A DNA stretch of 64,000 bases. Origin: Cardinium endosymbiont cBtQ1 of Bemisia tabaci (lineage in GTDB: Bacteria > Bacteroidota > Bacteroidia > Cytophagales > Amoebophilaceae). The notes below the pieces were generated by a model that was given only the letters and a program-made list of their open reading frames with translations, was not told the origin of the DNA and made no database searches. Shown here piece after piece: positions 49,664 to 59,924 of the stretch. The stretch lies in assembly GCF_000689375.1 (NCBI RefSeq), contig NZ_CBQZ010000001.1:248001-312000 (forward strand). Direction: 5' to 3'. The position numbers and the translations under genes were made by a program. The number at the start of each line of letters is the position of its first letter. Position 1 is the first letter of the stretch.

Positions 49664-51078
49664 CAGGGTACATGGCCTGGTGTACGTGGAAATGGAATAA
49701 CATCACGTATGTTTTCCATACCGGTTATAAACAATATCAACCGGTCAAGCCCTAACCCAAATCCGCTATGGGGTATGGTACCAAAACGTCTAGTATCCAA
49801 ATACCAGTTTAAATCTTGAATAGAGATACCCGTCATTGATTTTTGTAAATAGTCTATGCGCTCTTCTCTTTGGGACCCCCCAATAATTTCTCCTATACCA
49901 GGGAAAAGCACATCCATAGCTGCTACTGTTTTGCCATCATCATTTTGTCGCATGTAAAATGCTTTAATATTTTTTGGATAATCGGTTACTACTACAGGTC
50001 TTTTAAAATAATGTTCTACCAAATAACGTTCATGTTCTGATTGAAGATCCATACCCCAATCGGTAACAGGATAGACAAATTTACCATGCTTGTTTGATTC
50101 AGATTCCTTTAAAAGGGCAATGGCTTCTGTATAGGTAATACAAGCGAAAGGCGCTGCCAATACGAATCGCAACCGTTCTAATAGGGGTAGCTCAGTTGGA
50201 CTTTGTTCATTTCTATGGCTAAGCAAACGTTGGTTCAAAAAATCTAGTTCTGTGGGACAGTGTTTTAGTACATAGTCTAATACGAATTTTAACAACGCTT
50301 CTGCAAGGGAAATAGTATCTTCCAGATTATTAAAAGCTACCTCTGGTTCAACCATCCAAAATTCTGCTAAGTGTCTAGTTGTATTAGAATTTTCTGCCCT
50401 AAAAGTAGGACCAAAAGTATAGACTGCTCCTAGTCCCATTGCAGCTGCTTCTGCAGCAAGTTGTCCAGAGACGGTTAAATTGGTAGGGTGATTAAAGAAA
50501 TCTTCTCTAAAATCAATACTACCATCTAGATTTTTAGGTAAGCGGGCAATATCCAGACTGGTTACACGGAATAATTCTCCTGCACCTTCTGCATCAGCTG
50601 CAGTAATAATAGGCGTGTGCAGGTAAAAAAAACCACGCTCGTGAAAAAAATGGTGAATGGCATAACTAACGGCATGTCTAATGCGAAAGACAGCACCAAA
50701 AGTATTGGTCCGAAAACGAAGATGTGGCCATGTGCGTAGAAATTCTAACGAATGGGCTTTGGGTTGTAAGGGGTAGCCTGGAGCATCACCTAATAGGGTG
50801 AGTTGGCAACCATGTAATTCCACCAATTGATTGCTGCCTTTTGAAGCCACAAGATTGCCAGATACTGCAATACTAGCACCTGTAATCAGTTGATTCAGGA
50901 GTGCCTTGGGAAGTGCAGATGGCGCCATAACGACCTGTAGGTTTTGTTGGCAAGAGCCATCATTTATCGTAAGAAATATAACTTGCTTATTGATACGCTT
51001 GGTACGAATCCAACCTTTTGCTTCAATTGCACTACCAACTGTGCCAAATTGTAAAAGTTCTTTAATTTTGCGATACAA
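49660..51078 (-). CDS. asnS: Asparaginyl-tRNA synthetase
   Basis: A 472-aa class II synthetase. N-terminal OB-fold (GWIRTKRINKQVIFLTINDG), motif 2 FRAENSNTTRHLAEFWMVEPE and motif 3 GFGLGLDRLILFITGMENIR followed by DVIPFPRTPGHV, which fits AsnRS rather than AspRS. It charges tRNA-Asn directly. A short stop-proximal overlap (a few bp) with the decayed lipoprotein gene on the other strand. Start at 51078 gives MYRKIKELLQFG. Confidence 0.95.
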   Translation of the reverse strand: MYRKIKELLQFGTVGSAIEAKGWIRTKRINKQVIFLTINDGSCQQNLQVVMAPSALPKALLNQLITGASIAVSGNLVASKGSNQLVELHGCQLTLLGDAPGYPLQPKAHSLEFLRTWPHLRFRTNTFGAVFRIRHAVSYAIHHFFHERGFFYLHTPIITAADAEGAGELFRVTSLDIARLPKNLDGSIDFREDFFNHPTNLTVSGQLAAEAAAMGLGAVYTFGPTFRAENSNTTRHLAEFWMVEPEVAFNNLEDTISLAEALLKFVLDYVLKHCPTELDFLNQRLLSHRNEQSPTELPLLERLRFVLAAPFACITYTEAIALLKESESNKHGKFVYPVTDWGMDLQSEHERYLVEHYFKRPVVVTDYPKNIKAFYMRQNDDGKTVAAMDVLFPGIGEIIGGSQREERIDYLQKSMTGISIQDLNWYLDTRRFGTIPHSGFGLGLDRLILFITGMENIRDVIPFPRTPGHVPC

Positions 51079-51202
51079 TGTATTCTCTTTATTAGTATAG
51101 GAATAGTATAAAAAAATTCATATTTTCTCGGTGTACCTATACAAGATACCCAGTAAAATCTAATCTATAAATAGTTTTTATTTAATCCAACTGAATGGTA
51201 AG

Positions 51203-52621
51203 ATGCAGAAGTTACAATTAGAACAACGGCTAACGCAAAGATTATCTGGACAACAAATTCAATTTGTTAAGTTATTGCAAGTACCTACTATAGCACTTAA
51301 CGACTACATCTCAAAAGAGGTCGCCACGAATCCTTTATTAGATGAGGCAAAAGAGGTAGAAAGTGAAGAAGTATTTTGCATATCCGAACAACTTGCTCAG
51401 AATTTTTCTGATTATCGTTCAATTGATTTAAATAAAAAAATATACAAAACAGAGGGTCAACCCACTCGTGACCTTTGGACGCCATCTATTGTTTCACTAC
51501 AAGAAAAGTTAAGAGAACAACTCCATTTGCTTCACTTAAACAAAGTAGGGTATATAATAGGCGAACACCTAATTGGTAGTTTAGATCAAAATGGCTACCT
51601 TTCATGTGATTTGGAAACAGTTGTACAAGATCTTCATGTAATACATTATTTAGAACTTTCTCTAGAAGAAGTTGAAGAAGTATTAAGTGCTATTCAGCAT
51701 TTAGATCCACCTGGTATTGGAGCCAGAAATCTACAAGAGTGTTTATTAATTCAACTGAAAGTTCAAAATCAAAAAGATCCCCTCGTTCAGTTGTCACAGC
51801 GTGTGGTAAGTAGTTGTTTTGAAGCTTTTAGGAAGAAGCACTATGACATCATAGTTAAAAAATTAGGACTTGATGATACAAATCTTTTGAAGAAAGCACT
51901 GGCGCATATTGCTCGACTTAATCCCAGACCAGGCGAATATAATAATGGAATAACCTATACCAACGATTATCTTACTCCAGACTTTATAATTTTAGAAAAT
52001 CAAGGCAAGCTTAGCGTTGAACTGGTGCACTACCCTGTTTATAAGCCACGCTTTAATAAAAGATATCTTAACATACTGGAAACCTATGAAAAAAAGGGCA
52101 AACAAGATATAGAAAGTCAGGAGATGATTGCCTTTTTAAGAAAAAATCTAGAGCATGCCAAATGGTTTATGGAAGCACTAAGTCAACGGAGTCAAACACT
52201 TTTAAAGACCATGGAAGCAATTTTACAACTGCAATATGCTTTCTTTTCAGAAGAGGAAGAAATGGATAAATTAAAGCCGATGGTTTTGCAACATGTAGCC
52301 GATAAAGTTGGTATGGATGCTTCTACTATTTCAAGAATTGTCAACCAAAAGTCAGTACAAGGTAGATTTGGTGTATATCCTTTAAAGTTTTTTTTCTCTG
52401 AAGCCATCAACAGATCTACTGGAGAAGATATTAGCAATAAAGTTGTTAAAAACAGAATTTTAGAGTTAATTAATAGTGAGCATAAAGAAAATCCTTACTC
52501 GGATGAGCGTATTGTAGGGTTATTGGCAGCTGAGGGATATAATGTGGCACGCCGTACCGTAACTAAGTACAGAAAGCAATTGCATCTACCAGTTGCTAGG
52601 TTACGAAAGGCACTCATATAA
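51203..52621 (+). CDS. rpoN: RNA polymerase sigma-54 factor RpoN
   Basis: A 472-aa sigma-54. Region I is Gln/Leu-rich (LEQRLTQRLSGQQIQFVKLLQ), the core-binding domain follows (LDPPGIGARNLQECLL), and the C-terminal RpoN box reads ARRTVTKYRK (usual ARRTVAKYR). It directs RNA polymerase to -24/-12 promoters with help of an AAA+ activator; no activator gene is in this window. Intact, so sigma-54 control is probably still used in this reduced genome. Confidence 0.95.
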   Translation: MQKLQLEQRLTQRLSGQQIQFVKLLQVPTIALNDYISKEVATNPLLDEAKEVESEEVFCISEQLAQNFSDYRSIDLNKKIYKTEGQPTRDLWTPSIVSLQEKLREQLHLLHLNKVGYIIGEHLIGSLDQNGYLSCDLETVVQDLHVIHYLELSLEEVEEVLSAIQHLDPPGIGARNLQECLLIQLKVQNQKDPLVQLSQRVVSSCFEAFRKKHYDIIVKKLGLDDTNLLKKALAHIARLNPRPGEYNNGITYTNDYLTPDFIILENQGKLSVELVHYPVYKPRFNKRYLNILETYEKKGKQDIESQEMIAFLRKNLEHAKWFMEALSQRSQTLLKTMEAILQLQYAFFSEEEEMDKLKPMVLQHVADKVGMDASTISRIVNQKSVQGRFGVYPLKFFFSEAINRSTGEDISNKVVKNRILELINSEHKENPYSDERIVGLLAAEGYNVARRTVTKYRKQLHLPVARLRKALI

Positions 52622-52768
52622 TGTATAAAAAGTCAAAATTTGATACTTTATAGACAGTAAAAGTTATAGTGTATCGTAGTTGCCAAGATTGTGTTATAGC
52701 AAACCGAAAAATTCGGATAAGGGATAGGGCTGTACAAAATCAACTACAGAGGCAAGAGCAGTTATCCA

Positions 52769-53152
52769 TTAGCCATCCGTAATTTTTTCCTGATCAGCTA
52801 CTTGGTCATTAATATGGCTGCGCAACATAAGCAACACAGCTGCTACCATTAAAAAGCAAAAAAGTGCTACCATTAAAAACCCAATGTAGTTACTCTCAAA
52901 GATTTGATTCAACCAGCAGGCCAGTCCAAGTAATAAGAACCGCAATCCTAAACCAAATAGGATAAAAGCTGTGGAAAAGATCAACAAGATCCAGCCTACT
53001 TTTTTGGCCTTTTTTTTCAGGCTATGCTGGAATGTATAAATTAATACAGCTAACTTTTCTCTTACTAGTTCCAGGATACAAGCCATTCCAAGTAGCTTAC
53101 TTACTATTTTTACAATTCTAAAAAACATTCTGCTAAAGTGAGATAAATACAA
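52769..53152 (-). CDS. Holin-like/DUF-type small membrane protein (Phage_holin_3_6-like)
   Basis: A 127-aa protein with two membrane helices (WILLIFSTAFILFGLGLRFLL and IGFLMVALFCFLMVAAVLLML) separated by a short loop and preceded by an amphipathic region. This layout matches the chromosomal 'phage holin family' proteins common in Bacteroidota, which are not tied to phages. No phage genes surround it. Function unknown. Confidence 0.6.
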   Translation of the reverse strand: MYLSHFSRMFFRIVKIVSKLLGMACILELVREKLAVLIYTFQHSLKKKAKKVGWILLIFSTAFILFGLGLRFLLLGLACWLNQIFESNYIGFLMVALFCFLMVAAVLLMLRSHINDQVADQEKITDG

Positions 53153-53218
53153 AAGTTAACTTTGGTTGAATAGATTTTCCATGGCTAAGGATATAGGCTA
53201 TTCCATATGGCAGTTATC

Positions 53219-53950
53219 CTACTGCTTAGTAACCTTAACAGACATATAGGTCCTATGTATACCATGCGCATTTGTACTAAAAAAGGACTGGTTCTGCATA
53301 TCATTTTTACAAAGCTTGCCATAGACATATCCAACCAGCGCACCACCCAACTGGGCTAAGTAAGCACCTGCATATTGCGTAGGAAGATGGATAAGCGCAA
53401 TCAACAGCAAAGCAAGTGCAATATATCTTAATGGCAACGAGAAAAAGAAGCAATATAACCTTAAATTAGGCATCGATACACAAACAGCCACCATAATAGC
53501 ATAAATGGCCGCTGAAGGACCAGTAAGATCAGTAGCCATGCCCTTAAAAGGTGGCGAAAAGTGATATAGCATACCAAAAACAATTGCACCTACTATTTGT
53601 CCCAAACCATAGAGGCGAAGGATATGTTTTGAACGTGTAATGGCAGGTATTTTCTGTGCAAAGATATATAATATAAAAATATCCCAAAACAAATCTATAA
53701 AACCTTTATGGATGAAAGAGTAGGTAATAATAGTCCATGGCCGCTGTAGTAACAATGGATAGAGAGAAGGAAAGGTTAATTGTCTATAAAGCCACAAAAA
53801 GTAATCTTTACAACCGCAGATATAACAGCCAGTCTCAAATAAAAAAAGCAATAGAAAACTGAAAATATGTATTAAAATCAGTTGCCTCAACCCATTCTTA
53901 GACGCTTTAAACTGATTGCGAAAATAGAGGTAAACCATATGCATAACCAC
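53219..53950 (-). CDS. Rhomboid-family membrane protein, probably catalytically dead
   Basis: A 243-aa polytopic protein with about six helices. The rhomboid entry motif region (YSFIHKGFIDLFWDIFILYIFA), the catalytic Ser loop GPSAAIYAI (usual GxSG/GxSA) and the final helix GAYLAQLGGALVGYVYG are present. The catalytic His normally in A-H-L-G-G is Gln (CAG codon), so proteolysis is unlikely: an iRhom-like role in protein handling is possible. MVMHMVYLYF at the start allows alternative ATGs. Confidence 0.8.
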   Translation of the reverse strand: MVMHMVYLYFRNQFKASKNGLRQLILIHIFSFLLLFLFETGCYICGCKDYFLWLYRQLTFPSLYPLLLQRPWTIITYSFIHKGFIDLFWDIFILYIFAQKIPAITRSKHILRLYGLGQIVGAIVFGMLYHFSPPFKGMATDLTGPSAAIYAIMVAVCVSMPNLRLYCFFFSLPLRYIALALLLIALIHLPTQYAGAYLAQLGGALVGYVYGKLCKNDMQNQSFFSTNAHGIHRTYMSVKVTKQ

Positions 53951-54400
53951 TAGAAATTAACAAAAACCACCAGAATCAAAGACCATTTTAATACAGGCCA
54001 TCTGGAAACTACTTACCACATCTACTGGGTTTTTCTATTTAGATTTAGATTTAGATTTAGTATAAAAAATAATACCATGCTAAGGCTTACAATACATTTT
54101 AGTTAGACTACTGAATTTACAAAAACTTATTGTATATTTTAGCCATTACCCCTACACCTAAGAGATAAAAGATTGTTCAAAAAAACATTGCCTTACCATG
54201 TTATTAGATATAGCACACCTTTCCTAGCCCCTACCGAAGGATCATTTGCGATAGAGACATTCAGTAGCACCAAACATTTTACCCATGCAAAGAACCTTAA
54301 GTAGGCCACTTAATTAGAAATAGTCAATATTAATACGTATATTCAGCTGGTCAGTTTTCATAGGCAATTTTTTGGCCTTTTTGTTAGCCTTCTTAAGATT
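53951..54400. other. Gene-free stretch upstream of rpsL with (ATTTAG)4
   Basis: No gene seen. A short tandem repeat, ATTTAG four times, lies at 54037-54060. The rest is AT-rich spacer between the divergently transcribed rhomboid gene and the ribosomal operon. Confidence 0.5.
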
Positions 54401-54431
54401 TTGATATAGGCTTATAATTTTCTTAAATTTG
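54401..54431 (+). promoter_or_regulatory. Candidate Bacteroidota promoter for the rpsL operon
   Basis: TTG at 54401-54403 and TAAATTTG at 54424-54431, spaced by 20 nt, match the Bacteroidota -33 TTG / -7 TAnnTTTG consensus. It lies about 49 bp before the rpsL ATG. No Shine-Dalgarno sequence is visible before the ATG, as usual in this phylum. Confidence 0.5.
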
Positions 54432-54479
54432 CACACCTTTAGGTTTAAAACAAAAATTATAAATAATTAAATATAGTAC

Positions 54480-54857
54480 ATGTTAACCATACAACAGCTC
54501 GTAAGAAAAGGGAGAAAAAAAATTCCTTCTGCATCCAAGTCCCCAGCACTTGCATCATGTCCGCAGCGAAGGGGTGTATGCATAAAAGTGTATACTATGA
54601 AGCCAAGAAAACCAAACTCTTCTATGAAGAAAGTAGCTAGAGTACGTCTTACAACCGGTAAAGAAGTGAACACTTATATTCCTGGGGAAGGTCATAACTT
54701 GCAAGAACACTCTATTGTTCTGATCAGAGGAGGAGGCGTAAAAGATTTATCAGGTGTCAGCTACTCTATTATTCGTGGTGTGTTGGATACCTCAGGTGTA
54801 AGTGGAAGGTGTCAAGGTAGGTCTGTGTATGGTGCTAAAAAATCGAAAAAAAAGTAA
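54480..54857 (+). CDS. rpsL: 30S ribosomal protein S12
   Basis: A 125-aa S12, full length, first gene of the str operon. The decoding-centre loops deviate from the normally invariant sequence: KPRKPNSSM has Arg at the E. coli Lys42 position, and [13 protein letters not shown] has Gly for Arg85, Ser for Pro90, Ser for Arg93 and Ser for His95; Lys87 and Asp88 are kept. These positions form the streptomycin and accuracy site. The overall frame and length are normal, so the protein is surely used. Confidence 0.96.
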   Translation: MLTIQQLVRKGRKKIPSASKSPALASCPQRRGVCIKVYTMKPRKPNSSMKKVARVRLTTGKEVNTYIPGEGHNLQEHSIVLIRGGGVKDLSGVSYSIIRGVLDTSGVSGRCQGRSVYGAKKSKKK

Positions 54858-54912
54858 CAGGGTGATATTTAAATAGCTCTAGAAAAAGATTAATTTCAGT
54901 GAAAGAAATAAT

Positions 54913-55383
54913 ATGAGAAGAAAACAAGCTACAAAAAGAATATTAGCACCCGACTATAAATATGGTGATCCGCTTGTGACTAGGTTTGTAAACGGATTAA
55001 TGGAACGAGGTAAAAAAAGTCTAGCTTTTAGCATTTTTTATGATACCATTGAAGCAGTCTCTCAAAAAACAAAAGAAGAAGGATTAGAAATTTGGCGCAA
55101 GGCGCTCCAAAACGTAACGCCCACTTTAGAAGTCAAACGTCGACGTGTTGGTGGGGCTACGCTTCAAGTTCCTATTGAAATAAGGCCAGATAGAAGGGTG
55201 TTTTTAGGTATGAAATGGTTGATTACTTATGCAAGATCCCGTGGAGAAAAGACTATGAAAGAAAAACTTACCAATGAAATCATTGCAGCTGCTAAGGAAG
55301 AAGGTTCTGCTTTCAAGCGTAAGGTAGATACCCATAAAATGGCAAGTTCCAGTAGAGCCTACTCACACTTTAACCTGAGATAA
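54913..55383 (+). CDS. rpsG: 30S ribosomal protein S7
   Basis: A 156-aa S7, normal length. Matches KRILAPDYKYGDPLVTRFVN, NVTPTLEVKRRRVGGATLQVP and SSSRAYSHFNLR. It organises the 3' domain of 16S rRNA and is commonly the operon's regulatory protein. Its stop codon directly precedes the fusA ATG with no gap. Confidence 0.97.
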   Translation: MRRKQATKRILAPDYKYGDPLVTRFVNGLMERGKKSLAFSIFYDTIEAVSQKTKEEGLEIWRKALQNVTPTLEVKRRRVGGATLQVPIEIRPDRRVFLGMKWLITYARSRGEKTMKEKLTNEIIAAAKEEGSAFKRKVDTHKMASSSRAYSHFNLR

Positions 55384-57525
55384 ATGGCTAGCGAACTAAC
55401 TTTTTTAAGAAATATAGGCATCATGGCCCATATTGATGCGGGTAAAACGACTACTACAGAACGTATTTTATATTACACAGGGCTAACCCATAAAATAGGT
55501 GAAGTACATGATGGAGGGGCTGTGATGGATTGGATGGCCCAAGAACAAGAGCGTGGCATTACCATTACCTCTGCTGCTACCACTACATTTTGGAAATATC
55601 CTACGATACAGGGTAAAACAACTGATAAGACCCAAACTTACAAGGTAAACATCATTGACACGCCTGGTCACGTAGATTTCACAGTAGAAGTAGAGCGTTC
55701 TTTGCGCGTTTTAGATGGCGCTGTTGCTTTATTTTGTGCCGTATCTGGTGTAGAACCCCAATCTGAAACGGTTTGGCATCAAGCAGACAAATATAAGGTG
55801 CCCCGTGTTTGTTTTATAAACAAAATGGATAGAGCCGGTGCAAACTTTTTTAATGCCTTGAATGAAATCAAGGAAAAACTAGGAGCCAATCCTGTTCCTT
55901 TGCAAATTCCTATTGGCAGTGAAGCATCCTTTAAAGGGATAGTAGATTTGATTACCAATGAAGCAATCGTCTGGAATGAAGATGATTTGGGTATGACCTA
56001 TCAGCTTATACCTATTCCAGATGATTTGGTAGAGACGGTTGAGGAATGGCGTCAAAAGCTGATTGAAAGTGTAGCTAGTTATGATGAACCATTAATGGAA
56101 AAATTCTTTGACCATCCAGATGCCATTACACCAGATGAAATCAGGGCAGCCATTCGAAAAGCTGTTATTGACCTCTCTTTTTCCCCTGTGCTCTGTGGTT
56201 CTGCCTTTAAGAATAAGGGGGTCCAGGCACTATTGGATGCAGCATGTGCCTATTTGCCGTCTCCACTAGATTTGCCTCCAGTAGCCTGCACCCATCCAGA
56301 CACAGGAGAAGTAATGGTTAGAAAGGCAGAGAATAGTGAGCCATTTACAGCATTGGCTTTTAAAATCGCCACTGATCCTTTTGTGGGTAGGCTTGCTTTT
56401 TTACGGGTCTATTCTGGTACCCTAGATGCAGGATCCTATGTTCAAAACAATAGAACAGGTAAAAAAGAACGGATTGCGCGTCTCATGCAAATGCATGCCA
56501 ATAAACAAAATCCGATCAATAGGGTACAAGCAGGAGACATTTGTGCAGTAGTGGGCTTTAAAGAAATTAAAACAGGAGATACCCTAACAAGTGAAAAAGA
56601 TAAAGCTATATTGGAAGCGATCACCTTCCCAGAACCGGTAATTGGTTATTCTATTGAACCTAAAAAACAGGCAGACCAGGATAAATTGACCCTATCCATT
56701 GCCAAGCTAATGGAAGAGGATCCAACCTTACGGATGGAAACCAATCGTGAAACAGGCCAAACCATTTTGAAAGGAATGGGTGAGTTGCACTTGGAAATTA
56801 TTATTGATCGGCTTAAGCGTGAATTTAAACTTGAAATCAACCAAGGTGCCCCACAAGTGGCCTACAAAGAAGCACTTACTGCTACCGTAGAGCATAAAGA
56901 AGTTTATAAAAAACAAACAGGTGGTAGAGGTAAATTTGCAGATATCGTTTTTGAGATAGGGCCTAGAGAAGTAGTTGAAGGGGAATCTATTAAGCCGGGG
57001 TTAGAATTTGTAAATAAAATTATTGGAGGGGTTATTCCTAAAGAATTTATTCCAGCTATTCAAAAAGGGTTTACAGCAGCTATGGAGAATGGTCCATTGG
57101 CAAACTATCCGGTAGAATCCATGCGGGTTAAAATCTTTCATGGCTCTTATCATGATGTGGACTCAGATGCTTTATCTTTTGAATTAGCTGCTAGGGCTGG
57201 ATTCAGAGCCGCTGCACAGAAAGCTTCTCCTGTAATTTTAGAGCCTATCATGTCTGTAGAAGTAGCTACACCTAATGAATTTACAGGTTCTGTAACGGGA
57301 GATCTTAATAGAAGAAGGGGCATTATGAAAGGAATGGATAGTAAAGGAGGCACACAAATTATTAAAGCAGACGTACCATTGGCAGAACTATTTGGTTATG
57401 TTACGGATCTGAGAACCATTACTTCAGGCAGGGCATCTGCTTCATTAACTTTCTCCCATTATGAACCTATTCCTAAAAATTTAGCAGAATCGGTTATTAA
57501 TAAAGCAAAAGGCATAACGGTATAG
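55384..57525 (+). CDS. fusA: Elongation factor G
   Basis: A 713-aa GTPase driving ribosomal translocation and, with RRF, recycling. G1 [15 protein letters not shown], switch [11 protein letters not shown]4 NKMDRAG, and the domain IV region ([15 protein letters not shown]) are all present. Length is normal. It is tightly packed behind rpsG and 19 bp ahead of rpsJ. Confidence 0.97.
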   Translation: MASELTFLRNIGIMAHIDAGKTTTTERILYYTGLTHKIGEVHDGGAVMDWMAQEQERGITITSAATTTFWKYPTIQGKTTDKTQTYKVNIIDTPGHVDFTVEVERSLRVLDGAVALFCAVSGVEPQSETVWHQADKYKVPRVCFINKMDRAGANFFNALNEIKEKLGANPVPLQIPIGSEASFKGIVDLITNEAIVWNEDDLGMTYQLIPIPDDLVETVEEWRQKLIESVASYDEPLMEKFFDHPDAITPDEIRAAIRKAVIDLSFSPVLCGSAFKNKGVQALLDAACAYLPSPLDLPPVACTHPDTGEVMVRKAENSEPFTALAFKIATDPFVGRLAFLRVYSGTLDAGSYVQNNRTGKKERIARLMQMHANKQNPINRVQAGDICAVVGFKEIKTGDTLTSEKDKAILEAITFPEPVIGYSIEPKKQADQDKLTLSIAKLMEEDPTLRMETNRETGQTILKGMGELHLEIIIDRLKREFKLEINQGAPQVAYKEALTATVEHKEVYKKQTGGRGKFADIVFEIGPREVVEGESIKPGLEFVNKIIGGVIPKEFIPAIQKGFTAAMENGPLANYPVESMRVKIFHGSYHDVDSDALSFELAARAGFRAAAQKASPVILEPIMSVEVATPNEFTGSVTGDLNRRRGIMKGMDSKGGTQIIKADVPLAELFGYVTDLRTITSGRASASLTFSHYEPIPKNLAESVINKAKGITV

Positions 57526-57544
57526 TAGCATAAGCACCAATCAT

Positions 57545-57850
57545 ATGAATCAAAAAATTCGAATCAAACTTAAATCATTCGATGCTGTGCTCTTAGATAA
57601 ATCAGCAGATAGCATCGTGAAAGCTGTGAAAGCTACTAAAACAGTAGTGAATGGTCCTATTCCACTTCCAGGTAAAAAAGAAATATATACTGTATTGCGA
57701 TCGCCACATGTGAATAAAAAGTCGCGTGAACAATTTCAACTTTGTACCCATAAAAGATTGATAGATATTTACTCTAGTAGTTCAAAAGCAGTAGATGCAT
57801 TGACCAAACTGGAACTACCTAGTGGTGTAGAGGTTGAAATTAAAGTTTAA
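57545..57850 (+). CDS. rpsJ: 30S ribosomal protein S10 (NusE)
   Basis: A 101-aa S10, normal length, with [37 protein letters not shown] and the [20 protein letters not shown] end. It is both a ribosomal protein and the NusB partner in antitermination. It closes the operon here; rplC, usually next, does not follow. Confidence 0.96.
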   Translation: MNQKIRIKLKSFDAVLLDKSADSIVKAVKATKTVVNGPIPLPGKKEIYTVLRSPHVNKKSREQFQLCTHKRLIDIYSSSSKAVDALTKLELPSGVEVEIKV

Positions 57851-57870
57851 AACTGCCATAAAACAACCAT

Positions 57871-57899
57871 TAGCTTTATATAAAAAAGCTACTTTTATA
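57871..57899 (+). terminator. Candidate intrinsic terminator after rpsJ
   Basis: TAGCTTT (57871-57877) and AAAGCTA (57885-57891) form a seven-pair stem followed by CTTTTAT. It lies 21 bp after the rpsJ stop, suggesting that the operon ends here. The T-run is short, so strength is uncertain. Confidence 0.5.
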
Positions 57900-58053
57900 G
57901 ATGGGTCATTTGTATATATCCCCATTTGGCTATCTTCCATAAGAAGTAAAAATCTACTTTAGAAAAAGCTTTGTTAAAAAGCCATTCTTAAAAGTAAAGG
58001 GTAAATCAGCTACATAAAAGTTCTAGATTAGGTGCTATTTTACTATTTTGAGA

Positions 58054-59397
58054 ATGGGCTTTTTACAAATTTTTATAGTATGGTTTTATTTTTTCTATTT
58101 TTTGGTCGCTATGTCGTTCTTAATCTACTTTATTGCCACAGGGCTTATTGGGTTAACCATCGGGTGGTGGATAGCAAAGATTCTGAGCAAAGCAACCATT
58201 TCAACTTTGCAAAATACAATTGCTAATCTGGAAAAGCATTTAGAAGAATGCCAATATCAATCTAACACATTACAAGAAAAATATCTGCATATTAGTAAAG
58301 AATTAGCAACTTCACATGCCCATATCCACCACTTAGAGGAAAAAATAGCTGAACAAGGACAATCTGTAGAACAACTTCAAAGGCAGCTAACCATCCATTT
58401 TAAAAACTTAGCACATGAACTATTAGAAGAAAAAAGTAAAAAATTTTCAGAGCATAGTCAACGCCAAATGGAACAGTTATTAACACCACTTAGCGAAAAA
58501 GTTCAGCGCTTTTCCCAGCAGGTAACGCAGTACAACCAAGAAAGTTTGGAAAGAAATGTAGCTTTACGAACAGAGCTAAAACAGCTCCATGACCTCAATC
58601 TAAAAATCACAAAAGAAGCAGAAGGGCTCACCAAGGCACTGAAAGGAAATACAAAATTACAAGGAGGATGGGGTGAATTTATTTTGGAAAATATTCTTGC
58701 CCAATCTGGACTGGTTAAAAATAGAGAATATGTAATACAACCCTCTATTACTACAGAAGATGGACAAAGATTGCAGCCAGATGTAATCATTAATCTACCA
58801 GAAGATCGAAATATTGTCATTGATGCAAAAGTATCTTTAAACCATTATGAAGCGTTTTTTAACAATCCGCATTCCTCGGAACAAGCTTTTCATCTTAAAC
58901 AACACATTCACTCTATTAGGCGCCATATTAAAACACTAAGCGAGAAGCGCTATCAATCACTTTACAACCTTCAAGGATTAGACTTTGTTTTAATGTTTAT
59001 ACCCATCGAGCCAGCATTTGCACTAGCCGTTCAAGAAGAAGTGATGCTATTTAATGAAGCCTATGAACGCAATATTGTTATTGTATCACCATCGAATTTA
59101 ATAGCCACCCTACGTACCATTGCAAATTTATGGAGGCAAGCCCATCAAAATCAAAATGCCTTAGAAATTGCCACCCAAGGCGGTGCCTTATACGATAAAT
59201 TTGTTGCCTTTGTAGAAGATATAAAAAACATAGGTCGACAATTAGATTTAACACAAAAAAACTTCCTAGAAGCGACTAAAAAACTATATGATGGAAAGGG
59301 AAGTTTGGTATCTAGAGCAGAAAAAATGAAACAATTAGGCGCACGCACCAGCAAAGTCTTAGATCAAAAACTGATAGATAGAGCCAAAGAGAACTAA
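58054..59397 (+). CDS. rmuC: DNA recombination protein RmuC
   Basis: A ~447-aa protein. An N-terminal membrane anchor (IYFIATGLIGLTIGWWIA), a long coiled coil (~residues 45-190) and the RmuC nuclease-like domain (GGWGEFILENILAQSGL, LQPDVIINLPEDRNIVIDAK, FVLMFIPIEPAFALAV, VIVSPSNLIATLRTI). It limits inversions at short inverted repeats in E. coli. The start is uncertain: ATG 58054 or ATG 58111 (MSFLIYFIATG), the latter fitting a single-anchor topology better. Confidence 0.9.
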   Translation: MGFLQIFIVWFYFFYFLVAMSFLIYFIATGLIGLTIGWWIAKILSKATISTLQNTIANLEKHLEECQYQSNTLQEKYLHISKELATSHAHIHHLEEKIAEQGQSVEQLQRQLTIHFKNLAHELLEEKSKKFSEHSQRQMEQLLTPLSEKVQRFSQQVTQYNQESLERNVALRTELKQLHDLNLKITKEAEGLTKALKGNTKLQGGWGEFILENILAQSGLVKNREYVIQPSITTEDGQRLQPDVIINLPEDRNIVIDAKVSLNHYEAFFNNPHSSEQAFHLKQHIHSIRRHIKTLSEKRYQSLYNLQGLDFVLMFIPIEPAFALAVQEEVMLFNEAYERNIVIVSPSNLIATLRTIANLWRQAHQNQNALEIATQGGALYDKFVAFVEDIKNIGRQLDLTQKNFLEATKKLYDGKGSLVSRAEKMKQLGARTSKVLDQKLIDRAKEN

Positions 59398-59549
59398 AAA
59401 ATAAGGAGACCACCTCTCTAAACCGTAGTAGTTAAATGGGTCATGTTACCTTTGTGTTAAAGAAAATATTGGGCTGGTTTTCGCATTTAAAACTTAGTAA
59501 TCATGTTTCCCATTATTCCAAAATAATTGACTTATTTTAAGGACTTATT

Positions 59550-59855
59550 ATGAATTATAAACATACAATACGCCCCACTAAAAAAGTAGGGTTAAATTTT
59601 TATTTTATTTCGATCCTATTTTTCACAATATGGATGTTTTTTTTTGATTATCAAAATATATTTGTACAATATAGCTTGTACAAACGTTGGAAAAAATTGC
59701 AAACAGATGCGATTGACTACGCTTTTCAGATTCAAAAGATTAAAAAAGAAAAAAAAGAGCTTGCCTCTAATCCTGATTTTTTAGAGCAGCTTGCTCGTGA
59801 AAAATATTATATGAAACGGGAAAAAGAAGACTTATACATTATTATACCAGCATAG
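59550..59855 (+). CDS. DivIC/FtsB-like septum formation initiator
   Basis: A 101-aa protein: short cytoplasmic N terminus, one membrane helix (FYFISILFFTIWMFFF), a coiled coil (YKRWKKLQTDAIDYAFQIQK) and the closing LEQLAREKYYMKREKEDLYI typical of the FtsB/DivIC family. It forms the FtsQ-FtsL-FtsB division complex. Its presence implies that division-septum assembly is at least partly kept. Confidence 0.85.
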   Translation: MNYKHTIRPTKKVGLNFYFISILFFTIWMFFFDYQNIFVQYSLYKRWKKLQTDAIDYAFQIQKIKKEKKELASNPDFLEQLAREKYYMKREKEDLYIIIPA

Positions 59856-59924
59856 AGGTAAGGAAACCAATAGCTAAATTTTTTAGCTGTTTTTGATAAC
59901 ATTTAAATCTTGTATGATAGCTTC

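Noticed and set aside
52769-53152. Prophage signal from the holin-like gene
   Set aside because: No other phage genes nearby; such genes are common chromosomal genes in Bacteroidota.
54037-54060. (ATTTAG)4 as a CRISPR or regulatory array
   Set aside because: Units are directly adjacent 6-mers with no spacers; a simple tandem repeat. No CRISPR array was seen anywhere in the window.
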